From positions 1-5,614 of the forward strand of contig CACZPE010000259.1 in NCBI GenBank assembly GCA_902782875.1: DNA of 5,614 bases. Reading direction: 5' to 3'. This DNA comes from an uncultured Ruminococcus sp. (GTDB lineage: Bacteria > Bacillota_A > Clostridia > Oscillospirales > Ruminococcaceae). Positions 1-4,819 of this stretch are shown here, piece by piece. Positions within the stretch are counted from its first letter, which is position 1. The number at the start of each line of letters is the position of its first letter. The notes below the pieces were generated by a model. The model did no database searches and was not told the DNA's origin. It worked only from the letters and a program-made list of their open reading frames with translations. A program made the position numbers and the translations under genes.

Positions 1-22
1 CCATCTCCGCAAAACAAATCAG

Positions 23-47
23 CGAAGAGGGTGCAGGCTCAGCCTGC
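23..47 (+). repeat. Short palindromic intergenic repeat, copy 1 (compact form)
   Basis: An 11-base block CGAAGAGGGTG (23-33) runs straight into the palindrome CAGGCTCAGCCTGC (34-47). With G33 the arms GCAGGCT and AGCCTGC pair perfectly around one base. The same 11-base block (one mismatch) and the identical 14-base palindrome recur on the minus strand at 4079-4041, where a second 14-base palindrome is inserted between them. This copy ends three bases before the -35 box of the nadB promoter. It has no following U-run, so it is not a typical terminator. It could be a transcribed hairpin at the 3' end of an unseen upstream gene, a protein-binding site or a selfish REP-like element. Confidence 0.7.
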
Positions 48-50
48 CTC

Positions 51-78
51 TTGACAAAATGTGTTGTTGTGGTATAAT
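51..78 (+). promoter_or_regulatory. Sigma-A promoter of nadB with extended -10
   Basis: A perfect -35 TTGACA (51-56) is followed by a 16-base spacer and a perfect -10 TATAAT (73-78). The preceding TGG (70-72) supplies an extended -10 TG. Transcription should start near 84-86, giving a leader of about 43 bases before the ATG at 128. The leader is too short for a classical riboswitch, and no clear operator palindrome overlaps the promoter apart from the repeat ending at 47. The near-consensus sequence predicts high basal expression unless a repressor or the repeat modulates it. Confidence 0.9.
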
Positions 79-127
79 GTAAGATGTGATAATATACGGG
101 TCAGACCCGATGAACAGAAGGATAGAT

Positions 128-1576
128 ATGGACAATTTTTTTGATGTGATAGTAGTCGGCGCAGGCATAGGCGGACTGTATACAGCCCTCGACCTGCCCG
201 AGACCGCAAAGGTGCTCGTCATCGCAAAGCGCGAGGCTGATCTGTGCAACTCCGTGCTCGCACAGGGCGGCATAGCAGGCGTGTATAAGCCCGTCGATGA
301 CGACAATATCTCCCTGCATACCAACGATACCCTTATAGCCGGCGGCTTCAAGAACAACCCCGACTCCGTAAGGGTGCTCGTCACGGAGGCAGCACAGGAG
401 ATACAGCATATCATAGACCTGGGCACGGATTTTGACCGTGACGAAACAGGCGAGTATGACCGTACCCTCGAGGGCGGCCACAGCAGGCGCAGGATATTCC
501 ACCATAAGGACTCCACAGGCGCAGAGATAACCCGTGCCGTGCGTGAAGCCGTGCTTGCAAGAGAGAATATCACGCTTGCGGACAATTCCCTCATGTGCCG
601 CCTTGCAAAGACGGATGACGGCTTTGCAGCCGATGTGCTTGCAGACGGCGAGCACCGCACCTATACTTCGCGCTTTGTCGTTCTCGCAACAGGCGGCATA
701 GGCAGAGTATACAGCTATACCACAAACTCCGCCATAGCCACGGGTGACGGTATATGCGCAGCCTATGACCTGGGCGCGACTATACGCAATCTTTCGCTTA
801 TACAGTTCCATCCCACAGCGTACAGGGATAAGTCGAGAGAATGCTTCCTCATATCCGAATCGGTAAGAGGCGAGGGTGCATATCTCCTCAACTGCGACAG
901 GGAACGTTTTATGGACAGATACGACGAAAGGCTCGAGCTTGCCCCGAGAGATGTAGTATCGCGCTCGATAATACTCGAAAGCCGCCGCACCCAGAGCGAG
1001 GAATTCTTCCTTGATATACGCTACAAGGGCGAGGAGTATCTTAAGGCACGTTTCCCGATGATATTTGAATTCCTGCTCACTCAGGGAATAAATATGGGAC
1101 ATGATCTGATACCCGTATTCCCCTGCCAGCATTACCTTATGGGCGGCATAAATGTCGATACCTCAGCAAGAACGGATATAGACGGCCTCTACGCCGTCGG
1201 AGAATGCTCGCATACAGGCGTTCACGGCAACAACCGCCTCGCATCCAATTCGCTTCTCGAAGCGCTCGTATTCGGGCACAAGGCGGCGGATGACATCGCG
1301 AGCCAGCTTGATACTCCCTCCGAGCCGTTTGAGTACACCTTTGAGCAGCCCGAAAATGCAGAGCATATCCCCACAGGACTGCGCACTGAGATAAGGGGCA
1401 TCATGCAGGCAGCCTATTTCGTGATCCCCGACAAGCAGAAAGCAGTTGAAGGCTTTGAACGCGTTTCCGAGATAAAGAAGCTGCTCGATACAGGCAATTT
1501 CATCATAGACAGAGACTATGTTGAGGCCCGTTCACTTGCAACCGTTGCATATATCGTCCTCAAGGAAGTTATATGA
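128..1576 (+). CDS. nadB: L-aspartate oxidase NadB (482 aa, short C-terminus)
   Basis: FAD-dependent cytosolic enzyme that oxidises L-aspartate to iminoaspartate, the first step of de novo NAD synthesis; in anaerobes fumarate is the likely electron acceptor. Visible features: Rossmann motif GAGIGG at 11-16, LAQGGIA at 44-50, EGGHS at 115-119, ATGG at 187-190, QFHPT with His228, SESVRGEGA at 243-251, ELAPRD with Arg274, His335, and HGNNRLASNSLLE with Arg370. From memory these match E. coli Glu121, His244, Thr259/Glu260 (here Ser243/Glu244), Arg290, His351 and Arg386, so the active site looks intact. The ATG at 128 is chosen because AGAAGG (116-121) lies six bases before it. Upstream in-frame GTG (86) and ATG (110) fall at the predicted transcript start or lack a ribosome site. 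The protein stops inside the C-terminal helical domain, without the usual ESRG-x-H ending. The aldolase gene follows after 34 bases. No nadA or nadC is visible. Confidence 0.95.
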   Translation: MDNFFDVIVVGAGIGGLYTALDLPETAKVLVIAKREADLCNSVLAQGGIAGVYKPVDDDNISLHTNDTLIAGGFKNNPDSVRVLVTEAAQEIQHIIDLGTDFDRDETGEYDRTLEGGHSRRRIFHHKDSTGAEITRAVREAVLARENITLADNSLMCRLAKTDDGFAADVLADGEHRTYTSRFVVLATGGIGRVYSYTTNSAIATGDGICAAYDLGATIRNLSLIQFHPTAYRDKSRECFLISESVRGEGAYLLNCDRERFMDRYDERLELAPRDVVSRSIILESRRTQSEEFFLDIRYKGEEYLKARFPMIFEFLLTQGINMGHDLIPVFPCQHYLMGGINVDTSARTDIDGLYAVGECSHTGVHGNNRLASNSLLEALVFGHKAADDIASQLDTPSEPFEYTFEQPENAEHIPTGLRTEIRGIMQAAYFVIPDKQKAVEGFERVSEIKKLLDTGNFIIDRDYVEARSLATVAYIVLKEVI

Positions 1577-1610
1577 TAATGACATATTAAAAGACAGAAA
1601 GGATATCATA

Positions 1611-2585
1611 ATGAAAGAAATATCAAAGCTCATGTCCTACAGAGACAGCATAAAGGTAGTTGATGCTACTCTCAGAGACGGCGGTCTCGTAAACGACTTC
1701 TTCTTTGACGACAAATTCGTCCGCGACCTGTATCTTGCCAATATCAAGGCCGGCGTGGACTATATGGAATTCGGCTACAAGGGCGACAGGGAAATGTTCG
1801 ACGCCACAAAGTTCGGCAAGTGGAAATTCTGCTCAGAAGAGGATATCCGCGCCATAACAGGCGACAACGACACAGACCTTAAGATCGCAGTCATGGCCGA
1901 TGTGGGCAGATGCAACTACAAGCAGGATATACTCCCCCGCAGCGAAAGCGTAATCGACCTGATACGGGTCGCTACCTATCTCAACCAGATACCCACAGCA
2001 GTGGATATGATAGAGGATGCAAAGCGCAAGGGCTACGAGGTCAGCTGCAATATCATGGCCATATCCTCAGCACAGGAGGGCGATGTGAAGGCAGCGCTGG
2101 ATATACTCGGCCAGACTCCCGTTGATGTTATATATATCGTGGACAGCTTCGGCTCCCTCTATCCCGAGCAGATACAGAGAATAGCCGCTCTGTATACCGA
2201 ATTCGGCGAGAAATACGGCAAGGCAGTGGGTATGCACGCCCACAACAATCAGCAGCTTGCATTCGCAAACACCATTGAGGCTGTCGGCGACGGTGTTGAC
2301 TGGCTCGATGCCACCTATGCATCAATGGGCAGAGGTGCGGGCAACTGCGCAATGGAGCTTCTTCTCGGCTTCCTGAAAAACCCGAAGTACAATATATTCC
2401 CCGTTATCAAGTTCATCGAGCAGCACATAAACGCTCTGCGCAAAGATGGTATAGTATGGGGATACGACCTGCAGTACCTCATGACAGGCCTGCTCAACCA
2501 GCACCCGAGGACTGCGATAGCCTTCACCAAGGAAGGACGCTCTGACTACGCTGAATTCTACAAAGAAATAGTTGCTATGGACTGA
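1611..2585 (+). CDS. DRE-TIM metallolyase / HMGL-like aldolase domain protein, substrate unknown (324 aa)
   Basis: A TIM-barrel protein of the pyruvate carboxyltransferase/HMG-CoA-lyase-like superfamily, closest in motif style to 4-hydroxy-2-oxovalerate aldolase (DmpG type). DATLRDGG at 18-25 carries the Arg22-Asp23 pair expected at the divalent-metal and enolate site. HAHNN at 209-213 supplies the two metal-binding histidines (209, 211). GRGAGN at 240-245 resembles the conserved GAGN loop of DmpG. The strand IYIVDSFGSLYPEQI (174-188) fits the barrel. About 80 residues follow the barrel, but no DmpF-type aldehyde dehydrogenase partner is present, so an aromatic-degradation role is not supported. 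The ATG at 1611 has AGAAAGGA (1596-1603) seven bases upstream; a longer frame reaching back into nadB lacks family similarity. It lies 34 bases after nadB with no terminator between, so it is probably cotranscribed. A carbon-carbon lyase or aldolase acting on a 2-oxo acid is the best class-level guess; the true substrate is not readable here. Confidence 0.85.
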   Translation: MKEISKLMSYRDSIKVVDATLRDGGLVNDFFFDDKFVRDLYLANIKAGVDYMEFGYKGDREMFDATKFGKWKFCSEEDIRAITGDNDTDLKIAVMADVGRCNYKQDILPRSESVIDLIRVATYLNQIPTAVDMIEDAKRKGYEVSCNIMAISSAQEGDVKAALDILGQTPVDVIYIVDSFGSLYPEQIQRIAALYTEFGEKYGKAVGMHAHNNQQLAFANTIEAVGDGVDWLDATYASMGRGAGNCAMELLLGFLKNPKYNIFPVIKFIEQHINALRKDGIVWGYDLQYLMTGLLNQHPRTAIAFTKEGRSDYAEFYKEIVAMD

Positions 2586-2599
2586 TATTCCGGATATAC

Positions 2600-2630
2600 A
2601 AAGGGCTGCAGTGCAGCCCTTTGTTATACT
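2600..2630 (+). terminator. Rho-independent terminator of the nadB-aldolase operon
   Basis: The arms AAAGGGCTGC (2600-2609) and GCAGCCCTTT (2613-2622) form a perfect ten-base-pair stem with an AGT loop. The stem's own TTT and the following GTTAT give a modest U-rich tail. It begins 15 bases after the aldolase stop codon. The stem is nearly symmetric, so it could also work on the opposite strand, but no minus-strand gene arrives there. Confidence 0.9.
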
Positions 2631-2637
2631 GATCTCT

Positions 2638-2684
2638 GTATACGAATACTATAAATATCCCTGAATTTCAATGTATTCGTTTAC
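2638..2684. repeat. Imperfect inverted repeat in intergenic region
   Basis: ACGAATAC (2642-2649) and GTATTCGT (2673-2680) are perfect inverted arms of eight bases. After one T-T mismatch they extend by three more pairs (GTA at 2638-2640 with TAC at 2682-2684). The 23-base loop is AT-rich. The element lies between the aldolase terminator and the epimerase promoter, over 70 bases upstream of that promoter's -35. It could be a distant operator or a chance palindrome in AT-rich DNA. The remaining stretch, 2685-2755, shows nothing else supportable beyond an isolated TATAAT at 2720-2725. Confidence 0.4.
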
Positions 2685-2755
2685 ACGCCTCAAAGCCCGA
2701 TGTATCCATAAGTAGACAGTATAATGTTACATAAAATTAAAAATATTGCACAAAA

Positions 2756-2784
2756 TTGTCATTGAATTCCGCCCTATATATGAT
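2756..2784 (+). promoter_or_regulatory. Probable sigma-A promoter of the epimerase-like gene
   Basis: TTGTCA (2756-2761, one mismatch to consensus) and TATGAT (2779-2784, one mismatch) are separated by an ideal 17-base spacer. The upstream AT-rich block (2729-2755) could act as an UP element. Transcription would start near 2791 and leave a leader of about 76 bases before the ATG at 2867. Confidence 0.7.
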
Positions 2785-2807
2785 AAAATGTATATACGGA
2801 AGTTTTT

Positions 2808-2836
2808 GTGCCGACATAAATATACAGAGTCGGCGT
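2808..2836 (+). promoter_or_regulatory. Hairpin in the 5' leader of the epimerase-like gene
   Basis: GCCGAC (2810-2815) pairs perfectly with GTCGGC (2829-2834) across a 13-base AT-rich loop, and two G-U wobbles can extend the base (2808-2809 with 2835-2836). It sits between the predicted transcript start and the ribosome binding site (2852-2858). It does not hide the ribosome site and has no U-run, so it is not an obvious attenuator. A role in mRNA stability or as a binding site is possible. Confidence 0.4.
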
Positions 2837-2866
2837 TATATATCTGTGAGCAAGGAGGGGAGCTCT

Positions 2867-3802
2867 ATGGCAAATGTATTTGTAACAGGTGCTTCGGGAG
2901 TTATAGGCACTGCAGTAGTGGAGATGCTGATTCAGAAAGGTTTTTCCGTTGTTGCCTCCGACAGCAAGCCCAACCCGTTCACAAGCCCGAACATAAGATA
3001 TATCCAGTGCGATATAACCGCAAAAGACCGTATCATAAGCGGGATAAAGGAATGCGACTATCTTATACACCTCGCCTGCTCTGTTGACAATGACTTTCAG
3101 CCTTACCTTTCCTCCGAGGAGGAAAAGATATCCGCCACAGTCGATAAATACATATACAAAGCCGCTGTGGAAGCAAATATCAGATGCATACTCATGCTGA
3201 GCACATATCAGGTATATGCCCAGCCGAGAAACAGAGAGCCTGTGAGAGAAACATTCCCCGAAAAGCCCTATTCCATATACGGCAAGCTCAAACACGCAAG
3301 TGAAAAGGCTCTTGAGAACGCTCTGAAAAAGGCTGATGACACAAGAGGCGTTATTATGCGCATCTGCCCTGTATACTCCAAGCGCTTTGCAGACAACCTC
3401 AGATCCAGGGTACAGGATCCAAGGGATGGTTCCGTGTTCATATACGGCTACGGTGACTACGGTTATTCCTTCACCTGTGTATACAACCTGGCAGACTTCA
3501 TTCACGGCGTACTTTCCAGCACCAAGAACATCAGCGGCGTATTCAACGTATGCGACACCAAGCCCACTGCCGCAAAGGAAATAGCGGAATTTCTCAAGGA
3601 GGAGCACGGTGTCACCGTCATCCAGTCCAGAAACTACAGCTCTGATATGGTAAAGACACAGCTTACGGTATTCGGCAGCAAGGCCATGAAAACAGAGTAC
3701 AGATATCTCGATCCGACAACAGCCTGCAGCAACATAAACTACGACAATACAAGAGCCCAGCAGGTATCCACCTTCAGATGGAAGCTGAGCAATACAAAAT
3801 AA
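2867..3802 (+). CDS. NAD(P)-dependent epimerase/dehydratase-like protein, extended SDR family (311 aa)
   Basis: A cytosolic Rossmann-fold oxidoreductase of the extended short-chain dehydrogenase family, which typically acts on nucleotide-activated sugars. TGASGVIG at 7-14 is the glycine-rich cofactor loop. Asp32 ends the second strand and suggests NAD rather than NADP. CDI at 48-50 and HLA at 68-70 match further cofactor-binding positions. The catalytic set is Ser112/Thr113 in LSTYQVYA and Tyr138-x3-Lys142 in YGKLK. RICPVY (165-170) and NLAD (207-210) follow the usual order. Length is normal for the family. The ATG at 2867 has an excellent AAGGAGG (2852-2858) eight bases before it; in-frame codons upstream fall in the AT-rich leader and show no family similarity. 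The gene has its own promoter and terminator. No glycosyltransferase or sugar pathway partner is adjacent, so the substrate is open. The last 50 residues are the least recognisable part. Confidence 0.88.
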   Translation: MANVFVTGASGVIGTAVVEMLIQKGFSVVASDSKPNPFTSPNIRYIQCDITAKDRIISGIKECDYLIHLACSVDNDFQPYLSSEEEKISATVDKYIYKAAVEANIRCILMLSTYQVYAQPRNREPVRETFPEKPYSIYGKLKHASEKALENALKKADDTRGVIMRICPVYSKRFADNLRSRVQDPRDGSVFIYGYGDYGYSFTCVYNLADFIHGVLSSTKNISGVFNVCDTKPTAAKEIAEFLKEEHGVTVIQSRNYSSDMVKTQLTVFGSKAMKTEYRYLDPTTACSNINYDNTRAQQVSTFRWKLSNTK

Positions 3803-3806
3803 ACAA

Positions 3807-3834
3807 CAAGGGGGCTATGAAGCCCCCTTGATTT
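3807..3834. terminator. Rho-independent terminator after the epimerase-like gene
   Basis: CAAGGGGGCT (3807-3816) and AGCCCCCTTG (3821-3830) form a ten-base-pair stem with an ATGA loop, followed by ATTTATA. It starts four bases after the stop codon at 3800-3802. Flanking A-rich sequence on the left (AATAAACAA) gives a U-rich tail on the minus strand too, so it may also back up termination of the convergent tRNA transcript. Confidence 0.88.
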
Positions 3835-3840
3835 ATACAG

Positions 3841-3879
3841 ATAACAAACGCCCCGCAGTCGAGAGGACTGCGGGGCGTT
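3841..3879 (-). terminator. Rho-independent terminator of tRNA-Pro
   Basis: AACGCCCCGCAGTC (3847-3860) and GACTGCGGGGCGTT (3866-3879) form a perfect 14-base-pair stem with a GAGAG loop. On the minus strand it begins one base after the tRNA CCA end and is followed by the tail TTTGTTAT. The stem carries the same CGCCCCG/CGGGGCG pairing as the tRNA acceptor stem. Confidence 0.88.
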
Positions 3880-3880
3880 A

Positions 3881-3957
3881 TGGTCGGGGCGACAGGACTT
3901 GAACCTGCGGCATCTTGCTCCCAAAGCAAGCACTCTACCAAACTGAGTTACGCCCCG
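3881..3957 (-). tRNA. trnP: tRNA-Pro, anticodon UGG
   Basis: Read on the minus strand, this is a complete 77-base cloverleaf with encoded CCA (3883-3881). The acceptor stem is CGGGGCG/CGCCCCG with C1-G72 and A73 as expected for bacterial tRNA-Pro. The D stem is ACTC/GAGT and the anticodon stem CTTGC/GCAAG. The loop TTTGGGA places anticodon TGG at 3923-3921. The T arm is GCAGG-TTCAAGT-CCTGT with one G-U pair. UGG with a modified U34 can read most or all CCN proline codons. It stands alone, with its own promoter upstream and a terminator directly after CCA. Confidence 0.97.
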
Positions 3958-3962
3958 GTGTA

Positions 3963-3978
3963 CGGACAGTTTTGTCCG
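3963..3978 (-). other. Hairpin in the tRNA-Pro precursor leader
   Basis: CGGACA and TGTCCG form a perfect six-base-pair stem with a four-base loop, lying between the predicted transcript start (about 3983-3985) and the mature tRNA 5' end at 3957. It would sit in the 5' leader removed by RNase P, five bases from the cleavage site. It may influence precursor folding, but this is inference. Confidence 0.5.
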
Positions 3979-3989
3979 CAACAATGTAT

Positions 3990-4037
3990 ATAATACCACA
4001 TTTGAAAGCAGTTGTCAAGAAAAACGTAAAAATTTGC
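3990..4037 (-). promoter_or_regulatory. Strong promoter of tRNA-Pro with extended -10 and UP-like element
   Basis: On the minus strand the -35 TTGACA (4018-4013) is perfect, the spacer is 17 bases, and the -10 is TATTAT (3995-3990) preceded by TGG (extended -10). Upstream, 4020-4037 is A/T-rich with runs of T and A typical of an UP element at stable RNA genes. The predicted start is about 26 bases before the mature tRNA. The core TGTGGTAT is shared with the nadB promoter. Confidence 0.88.
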
Positions 4038-4040
4038 AGA

Positions 4041-4094
4041 GCAGGCTGAGCCTGGTCGGCAGTGCCGACACCCACTTCGGCAGGCAAAGCCTGC
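4041..4094 (-). repeat. Triple-palindrome intergenic repeat, copy 2 (expanded form)
   Basis: Three perfect palindromes lie within 54 bases: CAGGCT-G-AGCCTG (4042-4054), GTCGGCA-G-TGCCGAC (4055-4069) and GCAGGC-AAA-GCCTGC (4080-4094). Read on the minus strand, CGAAGTGGGTG (4079-4069) is followed by a 14-base palindrome (4068-4055) and then CAGGCTCAGCCTGC (4054-4041). Copy 1 at 23-47 has the same first and last blocks without the middle module. The cluster lies just upstream of the UP-like element of the tRNA-Pro promoter and downstream of the LRR gene, so it may be transcribed as that gene's 3' untranslated region. No U-run follows directly, so it is not a standard terminator. The remaining bases 4095-4174 contain nothing I can name. 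Confidence 0.75.
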
Positions 4095-4174
4095 AATTTA
4101 GGTCGCAGACTTATTTATCGGGAATGGTTTATTTGCGGCTCGGTAACTTTTTTTGACCGTGGCTCTTTCGCGGA

Positions 4175-4819
4175 TTACTTTTCATTTGCGGTCTTTACAG
4201 TCTGAATAAATGCCGTAACATCGTCACAGCTGTATTCATATCCCATATCCTCAAAGGCAGCGACGCAGTTCTCATCCACGGGGGCACCCGTGAATATGAT
4301 CTCCTTCAGGGAGGGCAGTGACATCAGCGGTGTAAGGTCGCTTACTCCGGTATAGGATATATCCAGCTTTTCAAGTGCGTCAAATCCTTTCAGCACGGAT
4401 ATATCATCTACGGCACAGTAGGACAGGTCAAGGCTTTTCAGAGTATGCGGCAAAGTATCCGACTCCGCAAGGAAGCTGATATCCGACACATCGGTACAGC
4501 TGCCGTAAAGCTCATATACCTCCCTTACCGCATCTGCCCTTTCCTCATCGGTCATATACTTCTCCGCCTGCACTGCGAGCTCCGCGCTTTTCTTATACGG
4601 CGTTATATCGAGGCTTTCAAGGCGGTCAAAGCACTTGATATTCTCTAAACCGTCCTCTGTCATCAGCACCAGCGAAAGCGACCTCTCCGTCGTGTTGTAT
4701 GCGTGGCTGTCTATCATGACCGTACTGTCATCAAACACACCCGCGACAAAGTACAATATACCGAATACTGCCAGTATCGCTGCAAGTATCAGGACTGCCT
4801 GAACTGCACGCTGTTTCAT
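4175..4819 (-). CDS. Small membrane-anchored leucine-rich-repeat protein (214 aa), function unknown
   Basis: Residues 1-4 (MKQR) form a short positive start and 6-29 are an uncleaved-looking hydrophobic helix, so the rest probably faces outside the membrane. Leucine-rich repeats of the SDS22/internalin type with an exact 22-residue period begin at 127, 149 and 171 (LKSLDLS, LEKLDIS, LKEIIFT). An isolated repeat-like segment, LENIKCFDRLESLDI, lies at 58-72. Between them is a charged, probably helical insert (about 74-105). A short non-repeat cap ends the protein. The ATG at 4819 overlaps the stop of the upstream radical SAM gene in an ATGA arrangement. GAGGTG (4829-4824) serves as ribosome site, which rules out a longer start within the upstream gene. 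Such repeats usually bind proteins, but the partner is unknown. No cell-wall sorting signal is seen. No clear terminator follows before the palindrome cluster. Confidence 0.85.
   Translation of the reverse strand: MKQRAVQAVLILAAILAVFGILYFVAGVFDDSTVMIDSHAYNTTERSLSLVLMTEDGLENIKCFDRLESLDITPYKKSAELAVQAEKYMTDEERADAVREVYELYGSCTDVSDISFLAESDTLPHTLKSLDLSYCAVDDISVLKGFDALEKLDISYTGVSDLTPLMSLPSLKEIIFTGAPVDENCVAAFEDMGYEYSCDDVTAFIQTVKTANEK

Noticed and set aside
1..54. C-terminal end of an upstream plus-strand gene ending at the TGA in the -35 box
   Set aside because: A frame is open, but it is only 17 codons, includes the intergenic repeat and shows no recognisable similarity.
86..127. Upstream GTG (86) and ATG (110) as starts of nadB
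   Set aside because: The GTG coincides with the predicted transcript start and the ATG at 110 has no ribosome site; AGAAGG at 116-121 is positioned for the ATG at 128, whose product begins just before the Rossmann strand.
101..1132. Long open frame of 343 codons on the minus strand inside nadB
   Set aside because: It is fully antisense to the well-supported nadB gene, has no recognisable domain, is rich in Cys, Tyr and Ala as expected from mirrored codon bias, and has no promoter or ribosome site that I can see.
1518..1610. Longer form of the aldolase starting inside nadB
   Set aside because: The extra 31 residues are the out-of-frame translation of the nadB 3' end, while 1611 has a good ribosome site and starts just before the family's first conserved strand.
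2720..2725. Perfect TATAAT as an alternative -10 for the epimerase-like gene
   Set aside because: No reasonable -35 lies 16-18 bases upstream (CCGATG at 17) and it would give a 135-base leader; the pair at 2756-2784 fits better.
2774..3607. Open frame of 277 codons on the minus strand across the epimerase-like gene
   Set aside because: It is antisense to a protein with a complete SDR motif set and runs into its promoter region; the composition is that of a shadow frame.
3739..3999. Open frame of 86 codons on the minus strand over the tRNA
   Set aside because: It contains RRFKSCRPD, the typical conceptual translation of a tRNA T arm and acceptor end, and it spans both terminators.
4041..4094. 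Palindrome cluster as a CRISPR array or tRNA-linked integration site
   Set aside because: The units are contiguous palindromes without regular unique spacers, there are no cas genes, and there is no integrase or duplicated tRNA end.
4148..4154. T-run on the plus strand as a terminator
   Set aside because: No stable GC-rich stem precedes the seven T residues and no plus-strand gene ends nearby.
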